From: Pseudomonas sp. RSB 5.4
Lineage (GTDB): Bacteria > Pseudomonadota > Gammaproteobacteria > Pseudomonadales > Pseudomonadaceae
Reading direction: 5' to 3'
NCBI RefSeq assembly: GCF_037126175.1
Contig: NZ_CP146986.1
Location: 3,500,501 to 3,564,500 of the forward strand
DNA: 64,000 nucleotides
A program made the translations under genes and the position numbers. Shown piece by piece: positions 44,585 through 53,284 of the stretch. Numbering within the stretch: the stretch's first letter is position 1; each line of letters starts with the position of its first letter. Under the pieces are notes generated by a model. It saw only the letters and a list, made by a program, of their open reading frames with translations. It ran no database searches and was not told where the DNA came from.

Positions 44585-45697
44585 CTATTCAGGCTGCTCT
44601 GCCGACAAGGCCATCAACCCCCTCGCCCAGATCTGCCGAGTGCGTAACCCGACCATCGCCCGCCAGTCAGGATCAGCCGGATAGAACTGTTCCAGCAGTT
44701 TCAACTTGATCGCCCGCCCCGTCGCATCCAGCGGATCGCCATGCAGATGCAGCCAATGGTCATCACGCAAGTAACGATGCACCTGCGGCCCCGGATACGT
44801 TCCGCACTCGATCACGAATGGCATCAGTTGCACGCCCGGCAACGCATCGAGCAATGCCTGTGAGGTGTAGCCGGTAGCCGTCGCTGCGACACCGGTTTCG
44901 CTCAGCGTTTCGGCACTGGTGTGCAAGGTGTACAGCCACGGGCCGTAGATCGATTGCGCCTGGGTCAGTGCCGGGTAAGGCGCTTCGGTGATGGTCAGCA
45001 ACATGGGATGGCCGTACTCGCCGGCGCCGGTGTGCAGGTCGAAACACATCACGGTTTCCGCGCCCGCCAGATGCGCGTCGATGATCTGGTGCAGCGTGCG
45101 ATTCGACCAGCTCGGCGCGCGGCCGCCATAGAACAGTCCATCGGGATGGCTGTGCTGACCGCCCTCGACAATCGACATCACCGCCGGCCAGCCGTGTTCG
45201 GCAATCTGTGCGTCGAGCAAAGCGTCGGCACGCTGACGCTCGGGGCCGTGCAAATCGGTGCAGGCGTAGATCTCGTGCAGCGTGGCGTAGGCGCGGTTGT
45301 CCGGCAACGGGGCGGCGAAATCCAGATGATTGCGGTTGAGGTCGATGTTGTCTTCGTTGACCCGGCGCAGCCAGGCGGTGCCCCATGGGTTGATCAGGTG
45401 GATCATCACCACTGCGACATCCTTGGGCAGCGAGCCGGGAACGAAAGCCTGCAGCCAGTCAATCTGACATTCCGAACCGTAATAGCCCTCGACCCCATGG
45501 GTGCCGCTGAGTGCGACCAGCCGGCGTTTGGCTTGCGGGTCTCCGAGCACCGCGACATCGGTGCTCAGCGGTTCGCCAAACGGTCCGCAACGCGGATGGG
45601 CATATGAAGTCAGGATTGCGCCGGCAGCTGTTGCGGCCGCCAGAAACGCTTCGCGTTGTTGGCGGTAACTGGACTCGGTTGGAAACTCGCTGTGCAT
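44585..45697 (-). CDS. DUF2817 family protein, M14 peptidase-like
   Basis: 370 residues. A GTHGVEG motif (His67, Glu70) followed by NPWGTAWLRRVNEDNIDLNRN and a later CFDLHTGAG resembles zinc carboxypeptidases of the M14/succinylglutamate-desuccinylase kind (HxxE plus distal His). No signal peptide, so cytoplasmic. Isolated between a solo REP and a REPIN; substrate unknown. Confidence 0.85.
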   Translation of the reverse strand: MHSEFPTESSYRQQREAFLAAATAAGAILTSYAHPRCGPFGEPLSTDVAVLGDPQAKRRLVALSGTHGVEGYYGSECQIDWLQAFVPGSLPKDVAVVMIHLINPWGTAWLRRVNEDNIDLNRNHLDFAAPLPDNRAYATLHEIYACTDLHGPERQRADALLDAQIAEHGWPAVMSIVEGGQHSHPDGLFYGGRAPSWSNRTLHQIIDAHLAGAETVMCFDLHTGAGEYGHPMLLTITEAPYPALTQAQSIYGPWLYTLHTSAETLSETGVAATATGYTSQALLDALPGVQLMPFVIECGTYPGPQVHRYLRDDHWLHLHGDPLDATGRAIKLKLLEQFYPADPDWRAMVGLRTRQIWARGLMALSAEQPE

Positions 45698-45730
45698 ATC
45701 GGCCTCTTGTGATTTTTATGGCTTGACCTG

Positions 45731-45820
45731 TGTAGGAGTGAGCCTGCTCGCGATAGCGGTGGCTCAGTCAGCAATGATGTTGAATGTGATGACGCTATCG
45801 CGAGCAGGCTCACTCCTACA
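45731..45820. repeat. REPIN-type inverted repeat, TGTAGGAGTGAGCCTGCTCGCG variant
   Basis: TGTAGGAGTGAGCCTGCTCGC from 45731 and the exact reverse complement ending at 45820. Related to the main class with altered arm bases. Confidence 0.88.
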
Positions 45821-45967
45821 AGGGATCGTATGCGTCCGATCAATTGCGGTTGACCCTAGCGAACATCCGCCCCGAAAAGAAAGACAAAAATGCCCACCGG
45901 TTTGCGTCGCGACCGACCGGTCGATAAAGTCCGTCAGACCTTTCATCCCACGGACGGAGAGCCCCAC

Positions 45968-47800
45968 GTGTTTCCAGCCCTGCCCCTGAGCCGTTTTCGC
46001 CTGCCTGCCCTGACGCTGATCATCAGCGCCCTGACCCTCACCGCGTGCAACGCCCCGCCCTCCTCGACCTTGCCGCTGGCACCGGAAGCTGCGTCCGGTT
46101 ATCGCACCGATCTGCAGACCCGTCATGCCAGCAAACACATGGCTGCTGCCGCCAATCCGCTGGCCGCCGAGGCCGGGCGCGAGATGCTGCGCAAGGGCGG
46201 CTCGGCCATAGACGCGGCGATCGCCATGCAGGCGGTGCTGACTCTGGTAGAACCGCAATCCTCCGGGATCGGTGGCGGTGCGATGATCGTGTTGTGGGAC
46301 GGCAAACAGGTGCGCACCTACGACGGACGCGAAACCGCCCCGGCGGGTGCCACCGAGAAGCTGTTCCTGCAGGCCGACGGCAAACCGATGCCATTCCCGC
46401 AGGCGCAGATCGGCGGTCGGTCGGTGGGCACTCCGGGCGTGCTGCGTGCGCTGGAAATGGCACACAAGCAACACGGTCGCCTGCCGTGGGCCACGCTGTT
46501 TGAGCCGGCGATCAAACTCGCCGAGCAGGGTTTCGCGATTTCGCCGCGCCTGCATTCGCTGCTGGAATCCGACCCGGTGATCCGTAAATCACCGGACATG
46601 GCCGCCTACTTCCTCAACCGCGACGGCAGCGTCAAAGCCATCGGCACCCGTCTGCAGAATCCGGCATTGGCCGCCGTGCTCAAGCGCATCGCCAACGAAG
46701 GCCCGGACGCGCTGTACAAAGGCCCGATTGCCGAGGAGATCGTCGCCAAGGTGCAGGGCCACGCCAATCCCGGGAGCCTGTCGCTGAATGATCTTCAGCG
46801 CTATCAGGCCAAGGAACGCGCACCGCTGTGCACCGACTACAAACGCTGGCAGGTCTGCGGCATGCCGCCGCCGTCATCGGGCGGGATCGCCGTGGCGCAG
46901 ATTCTCGGCACCTTGCAGGCACTGGAAAGCCGCGACCCGCGCCTGTCACTGACGCCACTCAAACCCGTGAAAACCAACAAACCGGCCGGTATCGAACCCG
47001 ATCCCCAAGCCGTGCATCTGATCGCCGAAGCCGAACGCCTGGCCTACGCCGACCGTGCGCAATACGTCGCCGACACCGATTTCGTTCCGGTGCCGGTCAA
47101 AGGTCTGGTCGACCCGGGTTATCTGGCCAGCCGCGCCAGCCTGATCGGCGAACGCAGCATGGGCAGCGCCCAACCGGGCACCCCGCCGGGCGTGCAAGTG
47201 GCCTACGCGCCGGATCGCTCGCCACTGCGCATTTCCACCTCGCAAGTCGTCGCCGTGGATGACCTCGGTGGCGCGGTGTCGATGACCACCACCATCGAAG
47301 CGGCGTTCGGCTCGCACCTGATGGTGCAGGGCTTTTTGCTGAACAACCAGATGACCGATTTCTCGTTCATCCCCGAAGAGCACGGGCAGAAAGTCGCCAA
47401 CCGCGTCGAACCCGGCAAACGCCCTCGCTCGTCGATGGCCCCGACGCTGATCTTTGATCGCCACAGCGGCGAATTCCTCGCCAGCGTCGGCTCGCCGGGC
47501 GGTTCGCAGATCATCGAATACGTGGCCAAGACCACCGTCGGCCTGCTCGACTGGAACCTCGACCCGCAAAGCGCCATCAGCCTGCCCAACTTCGGCAGCC
47601 GCAACGGCCCGACCGAACTGGAACAAGGCCAGTTCAGCCCGGCGTTGATTCAGGCGTTGAAGGACAAGGGCCACACAGTCAACGAAATCGACATGACCAG
47701 CGGCACCCAGGCGATCGTGCGGGTCAAGGATGCGCAAGGGAAAGCCTCGCTGGCCGGTGGTGCCGATCCGCGGCGTGAAGGGGAAGCGTTGGGGGATTGA
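45968..47800 (+). CDS. ggt: gamma-glutamyltransferase, lipoprotein-type
   Basis: 610 residues. Cleaves or transfers the gamma-glutamyl group of glutathione. The precursor self-cleaves into two subunits; Thr424 in RISTSQVVAVDD aligns with the nucleophile of family members (whose motif usually starts TTH, here TSQ). An SGIGGGAMIVLW loop and LLNNQMTDF support the fold. GTG 45968 is chosen because GGAG lies about ten bases upstream and gives a lipobox LTAC signal; the frame from 45890 would bury it. A lipid anchor would place it in the periplasm at a membrane. Confidence 0.9.
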   Translation: MFPALPLSRFRLPALTLIISALTLTACNAPPSSTLPLAPEAASGYRTDLQTRHASKHMAAAANPLAAEAGREMLRKGGSAIDAAIAMQAVLTLVEPQSSGIGGGAMIVLWDGKQVRTYDGRETAPAGATEKLFLQADGKPMPFPQAQIGGRSVGTPGVLRALEMAHKQHGRLPWATLFEPAIKLAEQGFAISPRLHSLLESDPVIRKSPDMAAYFLNRDGSVKAIGTRLQNPALAAVLKRIANEGPDALYKGPIAEEIVAKVQGHANPGSLSLNDLQRYQAKERAPLCTDYKRWQVCGMPPPSSGGIAVAQILGTLQALESRDPRLSLTPLKPVKTNKPAGIEPDPQAVHLIAEAERLAYADRAQYVADTDFVPVPVKGLVDPGYLASRASLIGERSMGSAQPGTPPGVQVAYAPDRSPLRISTSQVVAVDDLGGAVSMTTTIEAAFGSHLMVQGFLLNNQMTDFSFIPEEHGQKVANRVEPGKRPRSSMAPTLIFDRHSGEFLASVGSPGGSQIIEYVAKTTVGLLDWNLDPQSAISLPNFGSRNGPTELEQGQFSPALIQALKDKGHTVNEIDMTSGTQAIVRVKDAQGKASLAGGADPRREGEALGD

Positions 47801-47810
47801 GGCGACAAGG

Positions 47811-47852
47811 GTTGCGTAAAAGGCCTGCCGCAAGGCAAGCCTTTTACGCAAC
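47811..47852. other. long perfect inverted repeat after ggt
   Basis: GTTGCGTAAAAGGC (47811-47824) is matched exactly by GCCTTTTACGCAAC (47839-47852). No T tract follows, so it is terminator-like but not classical; it may protect the 3' end or act as a weak terminator. Confidence 0.55.
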
Positions 47853-47940
47853 ACACTGCGTATTTCAAATCGGGATGTTTAATAGCGGCCAAGCAAACGC
47901 AGAACCGTCCCACAAGGTTTTCAGGTTGTCCGTCGGACGT

Positions 47941-48195
47941 CAGCTCTCTAGCCTGTGAACGTCGCTGCCAATTCAGCGGCCGGGATTGGAAACCCCGAGT
48001 AGAACCGAGCGCACAAGCTCCTTTCATAACGTATCCTTGCGCACTTCAATGTGTGCACTCCGTTATGGCGGCTGTGCGCGGGAGACCTTCGGGTCAACCG
48101 GGTTCTCCGTTCCCCGGGTTTCCAACCTGCGTACAGCTGCCACCCTTTCGTTCGGAAACCGAATGGGTCAGCTCCAATCCTGATCGGAGAGCACC
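47941..48195 (+). other. candidate structured RNA leader of the DUF6124 gene
   Basis: About 250 bases with nested complementary segments: CATAACG/CGTTATG (48025-48031, 48061-48067) around TGCGCAC/GTGTGCA; GGCGGCTGT (48067-48075) with ACAGCTGCC (48133-48141); a GACC-TTCG-GGTC tetraloop hairpin (48084-48095); and TTCGG-AAA-CCGAA (48151-48163). The bases are not coding. Looks like a folded 5' leader or small RNA; I do not recognise a named family. Confidence 0.55.
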
Positions 48196-48564
48196 ATGAA
48201 AAAGCCAACACCCAATCCCCCCGAAACAGATATCGACCCAACCTCTCCTTACGCCTCCATCGACAGCAAAAAGCTCCACGAAGCTGCCGACCGCGCTCTT
48301 GATCATTACCTCAAACCGGCCGCCCACATCATGGCGTCCACGCGCAGTTACGAACCGATGTACCTTGCCAACCCGGTGTATGACACCGAATCCCTATTGG
48401 CCAATGCCAGTGAAACACTAGGCTCGGTCACCGAGATGCTAAACAACTTTGCCGCCGTACTGGACACCTCGCACCGCAAGACCGCGCTGGGTATTGCGCA
48501 AATCGTCATGCTCAGTGAGCTGGCGGTGAATCAGGCGCTGAATAACGTTCAGCCGGTCGCGTAG
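48196..48564 (+). CDS. DUF6124 family protein
   Basis: 122 residues. The opening NPPETD..DPTSPYASIDSKKLHEAADRALDHYL and the helical, leucine-zipper-like C-terminal half fit the DUF6124 family (formerly DUF3077) found in multiple copies in Pseudomonas. GGAGAG lies just before ATG 48196. Function unknown. A long structured leader precedes it and a hairpin follows. Confidence 0.85.
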   Translation: MKKPTPNPPETDIDPTSPYASIDSKKLHEAADRALDHYLKPAAHIMASTRSYEPMYLANPVYDTESLLANASETLGSVTEMLNNFAAVLDTSHRKTALGIAQIVMLSELAVNQALNNVQPVA

Positions 48565-48576
48565 TTATCGCAATGC

Positions 48577-48616
48577 ATAAAAAATCCGATGCCGGGCAGG
48601 CATCGGATTCTTAATT
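48577..48616 (+). terminator. terminator-like hairpin after the DUF6124 gene
   Basis: AATCCGATGCC (48583-48593) pairs exactly with GGCATCGGATT (48599-48609) around GGGCA; the following tract (CTTAATTCC) is poor in T, so termination may be partial. Confidence 0.65.
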
Positions 48617-48694
48617 CCTGGCGTTGTCCAGAATAGACCTGGCGTGCCTTATTGCCCTAGAGGCAGCCCCCCCCCCTTTGAAGTGAAGTAATCC

Positions 48695-48910
48695 ATGAAC
48701 GCACGCCCAATTCATAACGAAGAAGACTATCGTGCGGCGCTCAAAGACATGTCTGCACTTTTCGACAACGAGCCAGTGCCGGGTACTCCTGAAGGTGATC
48801 ACTTTGACAGCATGATCAGCCTTATCGAAGCTTACGAGGCCAAACAGTTTTCCCATCCAAGAACTACGGCTCAGCGATTAGCCACCAGATGCGCCCCAAA
48901 CAGCAGATAA
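48695..48910 (+). pseudogene. truncated HigA-type antitoxin (DNA-binding domain lost)
   Basis: The first 53 or so residues (MNARPIHNEEDYRAALKD ... LIEAYEAKQFS) match the N-terminal segment of HigA family antitoxins, which normally run on to a HTH domain of about 60 more residues. Here the match stops near base 48853 and the frame continues for about 18 unrelated residues into the 3' end of the convergent lysE-type gene. No HigB toxin gene is recognisable upstream. A run of ten C (48667-48676) lies 18 bases before the start. Best read as a decayed remnant; expression is uncertain. Confidence 0.7.
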
Positions 48911-49503
48911 CAACCACCGGCCAAGCGATCCAGCCATTGCCGTGAACGCTCGTAAACACTCGCGATCCGGCGGCTGGCGAAGAACAGCGCGACGCTGCAA
49001 TACCAGCTGAACGACAGCGTGGCCATGGTCAGCACGGCCAGTGTCAGCAGTAGCGGCGGGACGTGGGCCGGCATTGCGGTGGCGAAGATGGTGGCGACGA
49101 ACAGTGCCGACTTGGGGTTGGTCATGTTGCCCAGAAAGCCCCGCCCGTAGGCGCCCAGCAGGGTCTGTTGCGACTCATCCAGCGTACCGGCGGCAATCGG
49201 CGCTTTGCGTTTGAACTGCTTGAGGCCGAGGTAGATCAGGTAGCAGCCACCGGCGATCTTGAAGCTCAGGTACAGGGTTGGCGCCGCGCTGAACAAGGTC
49301 TGAATCCCCAAACCGCCGGCCAGGCCCCACAACACGGTGCCGCTGGCGACGCCCAGCGCCGCGACCATGCCATGGCGTCGGGAACGGCTGACCGCCAGTT
49401 GGGCGATGTTGAAGAAGTTCGGGCCGGGGGTGACCACCGCGACCGTCCACAACAGCGCCAGCGACAGCAACGGGGCGAGATAGCTGGAAAGCGAAAGGTC
49501 CAT
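48871..49503 (-). CDS. LysE family amino-acid exporter
   Basis: 210 residues with six hydrophobic spans. Typical RhtB/LysE features: TPGPNFF near residue 25 and GFLGNMTNPKSALFV near residue 128. Exports amino acids or metabolites across the inner membrane; substrate not deducible. The start at 49503 (MDLSLSSYLAP) is preferred to 49530. Its 3' end overlaps the frame of the broken antitoxin. Confidence 0.9.
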   Translation of the reverse strand: MDLSLSSYLAPLLSLALLWTVAVVTPGPNFFNIAQLAVSRSRRHGMVAALGVASGTVLWGLAGGLGIQTLFSAAPTLYLSFKIAGGCYLIYLGLKQFKRKAPIAAGTLDESQQTLLGAYGRGFLGNMTNPKSALFVATIFATAMPAHVPPLLLTLAVLTMATLSFSWYCSVALFFASRRIASVYERSRQWLDRLAGGCYLLFGAHLVANR

Positions 49504-49578
49504 GGGGCGAGCGCCTGATTGGTTCGACAATGCCCCACACCTTGCTACATCCGGCGCGCGTTTTCCATCAGATGCAGG

Positions 49579-50178
49579 TCACAGCGGCAGGGTTTTACCG
49601 TCCACCGCATCGCCAATCGTCAGGAAATGCCCGCCGGCCACGTGGTGCAGCGTGCGCAAGCCATCATGCCCGTCGAAATGCCAGCGCCCGTCGCTGAACA
49701 CCCGCTCATCGGCCTGGGCGGCGATGACTTCGGCGAGGAACAGGTCGTACTGCTCGTGGTTGCGCGGTTCTGGCAGCAAGCGGCATTCGAGCCAGGCCAC
49801 GCAGCCTTCGAGCAGAGGCGCCTCGACGGTTTCACCGGCGAAGGTTTGCAGGCCATAAGCCTGAAACTTGTCCTGCCCCTGATTCTGCTGGATCTCCAGC
49901 CCCGAGGTATTGCCGACGGTTTGCACGATGTCAGCCTGATTGACGCACGGCACGTTGAGCACAAACGTGCCGGACGCTTCGAGCAACTGGCGCGTCCAGG
50001 TGGACTTGTCGAGGACGACGGCGACTTTCGGCGGTTCGAAATCCAGCGGCATCGCCCAAGCGGCGGCCATGATGTTGCGCTGGCCGTCATGGGCGGCGCT
50101 GACCAGCACGGTCGGCCCGTGATTGAGCAGACGATAGGCTTTGTTCAAGGGCACCGGGCGGCGGTGGGAAGCACTCAT
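49579..50178 (-). CDS. flavin reductase family protein
   Basis: 199 residues of the DIM6/NTAB FMN-binding split-barrel type: the RPVPLNKAYRLLNHGPTVLVSAAHDGQRNIMAAAW start and the LDKSTWTRQLLEASGTFVLNVP segment fit the family, which binds FMN and often supplies reduced flavin or acts as an oxidoreductase. Upstream of the LysE gene on the same strand but 75 bases apart. Confidence 0.85.
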   Translation of the reverse strand: MSASHRRPVPLNKAYRLLNHGPTVLVSAAHDGQRNIMAAAWAMPLDFEPPKVAVVLDKSTWTRQLLEASGTFVLNVPCVNQADIVQTVGNTSGLEIQQNQGQDKFQAYGLQTFAGETVEAPLLEGCVAWLECRLLPEPRNHEQYDLFLAEVIAAQADERVFSDGRWHFDGHDGLRTLHHVAGGHFLTIGDAVDGKTLPL

Positions 50179-50247
50179 GGGGATCTGCTCCGGGGAAAAG
50201 GAACAGATTGTAGCGCCAGACCACAGAAAGAAGGCGGATGAAAAACC

Positions 50248-50336
50248 TGTGGGAGCGAGCTTGCTCGCGAAGGCGATAGGTCAGTTACATCAATGTTGAA
50301 TGACACACCGCATTCGCGAGCAAGCTCGCTCCCACA
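50248..50336. repeat. REPIN-type inverted repeat, GTGGGAGCGAGCTTGCTCGCG class
   Basis: TGTGGGAGCGAGCTTGCTC (from 50248) and GAGCAAGCTCGCTCCCACA (to 50336) flank inner arms; main class with GCGAGC in place of GCGGGC. Confidence 0.88.
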
Positions 50337-50351
50337 TGGGATCAATGGAGG

Positions 50352-51668
50352 TTAGTTAGACAGTTGATTGGCAAACTGGCCGACCGCATCCACCACTTTC
50401 TGCGCGCCGTCCTGAATCTCGACGATCACCGTGCCCGCCTCCGCCGCCAGCGCCAGGCCTTGCTCGGCCTGCAGCTTGCCGTCGGTCATCAACGCCACAG
50501 CATTGCGCGCCATCTCCTGGTTCTGTCGCACCACGGTGACGATCTCTTCGGTCGCCTGACTGGTGCGCGAGGCCAGTTGCCGCACTTCGTCGGCCACCAC
50601 CGCAAAGCCTCGGCCCTGTTCACCAGCGCGAGCCGCCTCAATGGCGGCGTTGAGCGCCAGCAGGTTGGTTTGCTCGGCAATGCCGCTGATGGTTTTGACG
50701 ATGGTGCCGATCACCTGCGACTGCTCGTTCAGCGCCTCGATGCCCTCGCCGGCCGCCTGCATGTGGCGCGACAGATCGCGCATCACATTCACCGCCTCGG
50801 TGACCACCGTGGTGCCCCGTTGCGCGGTGTTGTCGGTTTGCTGCGAAGTGCTGTAGGCAATGCTCGCCGCGTCGGCAACCGCCTGTTCGCGGTTGACCTG
50901 ATCGGTGATCACCGTGGCGAATTTCACCACTTTGTACAGTTTGTTGTTGGCATCGACCACCGGGTTGTAGGACGCCTCCAGCCACACCGTACGACCATGG
51001 CTGTCGACCCGCTTGAAGCGTTCGGCGACAAACTCACCGTTGTTCAGGCGACGCCAGAAATTCTGGTACTCGGCGCTGTTGTACTCCTCGGGTGTGCAGA
51101 ACATCCGGTGATGTTTGCCTTTGATCTGCGCCAGGCTGTAACCCATGCCATGCAGAAAGCGCTCGTTGGCATTCAACACGTTGCCATTGAGGTCGAACTC
51201 GATCACTGCCGTCGAACGCACCAGCGCACCGATCAGGTTTTCGTGTTCGCGGGAGGCTTCGATGGTGCGGGTCAGATCGCTGGAGAAAATCGAGAAATGC
51301 TTGATCCGCCCGTCCGAGGAACGCACCGGTTGCACGATGGAGCGCAGCCACGCCTCTTCGCCATTGCCGCGCGAGAGGCGCACGGCCCCGGCGAAATGCT
51401 CGCCCCGCGTCAGTGCGGCCTTGAAGCGATGATGGAATTCGTCGGACTTCACATGCGCCGGGACGATGTCTTCAATGGCACGCCCCACCAGGTCCTGGCT
51501 CTTGTAGAGCATCTCGGTCAGGAAGTTCTGGTTGACCGACTGGATCCGCCCATCGGCCTCCAGGGTCAGCACCAGCATCTCGCTTTCCAGGCTTTCCTTC
51601 ACCTGCAGCAGGCTGGAGAGTTCTTCACGAAGAGTGGCCAGCTCTTGCTTGAGGCGTTTGTTGAACAT
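50352..51668 (-). CDS. PAS-domain methyl-accepting chemotaxis protein (Aer/BdlA-like)
   Basis: 438 residues, no membrane span. Two PAS domains (about 25-145 and 150-265) are followed by a short MCP signalling domain with tip [21 protein letters not shown] at about 345. This layout is that of cytoplasmic receptors such as BdlA, which controls biofilm dispersal in P. aeruginosa. Start at 51668 ([10 protein letters not shown]) chosen over 51716 as the extra residues are leader-like. No HAMP domain; ligand or cofactor unknown. Confidence 0.85.
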   Translation of the reverse strand: MFNKRLKQELATLREELSSLLQVKESLESEMLVLTLEADGRIQSVNQNFLTEMLYKSQDLVGRAIEDIVPAHVKSDEFHHRFKAALTRGEHFAGAVRLSRGNGEEAWLRSIVQPVRSSDGRIKHFSIFSSDLTRTIEASREHENLIGALVRSTAVIEFDLNGNVLNANERFLHGMGYSLAQIKGKHHRMFCTPEEYNSAEYQNFWRRLNNGEFVAERFKRVDSHGRTVWLEASYNPVVDANNKLYKVVKFATVITDQVNREQAVADAASIAYSTSQQTDNTAQRGTTVVTEAVNVMRDLSRHMQAAGEGIEALNEQSQVIGTIVKTISGIAEQTNLLALNAAIEAARAGEQGRGFAVVADEVRQLASRTSQATEEIVTVVRQNQEMARNAVALMTDGKLQAEQGLALAAEAGTVIVEIQDGAQKVVDAVGQFANQLSN

Positions 51669-51907
51669 GGGAAAGTACCGATAGGCAGGGTAGAAAGCGG
51701 GATGCAGCCTAACCATCGGCCTTGGAAAACTTTTCTGAAGAGCTATTGAGACTGGTCAGTCAAAAATAATCTCAATAGGCCATTGGTCTAAACCGTCACC
51801 CCGCAACACGGTTACAAAAGCGGCCGCTCTGGCCCGGCCACTTCAGGTATTCTCAGGGCAAATTGCAACAACATGTTGCCGGTAAATGCCCGATAAGGAG
51901 TCCCGTT

Positions 51908-53278
51908 TTGGATTTATCGACCGCTGCCTGGATGGTTCACGACACGCGCCTGATTCTTTGCTGCCTGCTGGCGATTGCCACCATCATTGTGCTGATCAGC
52001 GCCACTAAACTTCCGCCCTTTCTCTCGATCCTGATCGGCACCTTTATTGCCGGTGTCGGCGCCGGTTTGCCCCCGGAAGACGTGGCCAAGGCGTTCAGCA
52101 AAGGCGCGGGGGCGATTCTCGGTGAGGCCGGGATCATCATTGCCCTGGGCTCGATGCTCGGCGCACTGATGGCCGAGTCCGGCGCGGCCGACCGCATCGC
52201 TTCAACCTTGCTCGGCCTGGGTAAAGGCAAGTCCCTGCCGTGGGTCATGGCGCTGGTGGCGATGGTGATTGGCCTGCCGCTGTTCTTTGAAGTGGGCCTG
52301 GTGATGATGGTACCGATCATCTTTGTCATGGCCCGTCGTTCGGGTCAGCCACTGTTGAAAATCGCGATTCCGGCCCTGGCCGGGATGACCACCCTGCATG
52401 CCTTGATGCCGCCGCACCCCGGGCCGCTGATCGCGGTCAGCGCGTTGCATGCGGACCTTGGGCTGACCATGTTGCTGGGCTTCAGCATCGCGATTCCGGC
52501 GGTGATTCTAGCGGGGCCGATCTACGGCAATTGGCTGTCGAAACGCATGCACGTCGATGAACCGGCAGAGCTCGGCGCACTGTTCAGCGCCCCACCGAAA
52601 GCGCCGCGCCAGCCGAGTTTCGGCATGTCGCTGCTGATCATTCTGTTGCCGGTGCTGCTGATGCTCGGCAGCACCCTGGCGAAAGTCGCGATGAGTCCGG
52701 AAAGCAGCGTCGCCCTGACCCTGAAGTTCCTCGGCGAACCGTTGGTGGCGCTGGGCATTGCGGTGATGGCGGCAGTGATCTGCCTTGGTTGGGCCAACGG
52801 CATGCCGCGCGAGCAAGTCGGCGGCACGCTGCGCAAAAGCCTGGCGCCGATTGCCGTGTTGCTGCTGACGATTGGTGCCGGCGGCGGCTTGAAGCAAACC
52901 TTGCTGGATGCCGGCGTCAGCCAGACCATCAGCAAAGTCGCCGAAGGTGCGCACATGCCGTACCTGTTGCTGGCCTGGCTGATTGCCGTGGCACTGCGTC
53001 AGGCTACGGGTTCGGCGACAGTCGCGACCACGACGACGGCGGGGATTCTGGCGCCGATGATGGCCGGACTCGCCGCGACGCAGAGCTCGTTGGTGGCGCT
53101 GGCGATTGGCGCCGGCTCAGTGTTCTTCTGCCACGTGAACGACGCCGGCTTCTGGATGGTTCGCGAGTACTTTGGCTTGCAGCTCAAACAGACGATCTGG
53201 GTCTGGTCGATCCTGCAAACCATTGTCTCGGTGGTGGGACTGGTCGGGACGTTGCTGTGGTGGCACTGGCTGACCTGA
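51908..53278 (+). CDS. GntP family gluconate-type permease
   Basis: 456 residues with about twelve spans. Family marks: FEVGLVMMVPIIFVMARRSG and TLHALMPPHPGPLIA. Imports gluconate or another hydroxy acid with protons. TTG 51908 is taken as start because a perfect AAGGAG lies seven bases upstream; the frame from ATG 51863 begins before this site and ATG 51932 is later. Divergent from the PAS receptor gene, so the two may share regulation, but gluconate kinase is not nearby. Confidence 0.88.
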   Translation: MDLSTAAWMVHDTRLILCCLLAIATIIVLISATKLPPFLSILIGTFIAGVGAGLPPEDVAKAFSKGAGAILGEAGIIIALGSMLGALMAESGAADRIASTLLGLGKGKSLPWVMALVAMVIGLPLFFEVGLVMMVPIIFVMARRSGQPLLKIAIPALAGMTTLHALMPPHPGPLIAVSALHADLGLTMLLGFSIAIPAVILAGPIYGNWLSKRMHVDEPAELGALFSAPPKAPRQPSFGMSLLIILLPVLLMLGSTLAKVAMSPESSVALTLKFLGEPLVALGIAVMAAVICLGWANGMPREQVGGTLRKSLAPIAVLLLTIGAGGGLKQTLLDAGVSQTISKVAEGAHMPYLLLAWLIAVALRQATGSATVATTTTAGILAPMMAGLAATQSSLVALAIGAGSVFFCHVNDAGFWMVREYFGLQLKQTIWVWSILQTIVSVVGLVGTLLWWHWLT

Positions 53279-53284
53279 CACTCG

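Noticed and set aside
48565..48694. Possible higB toxin remnant before the truncated antitoxin
   Set aside because: No reading frame in this gap resembles HigB/RelE; it only holds a hairpin and the C10 tract.
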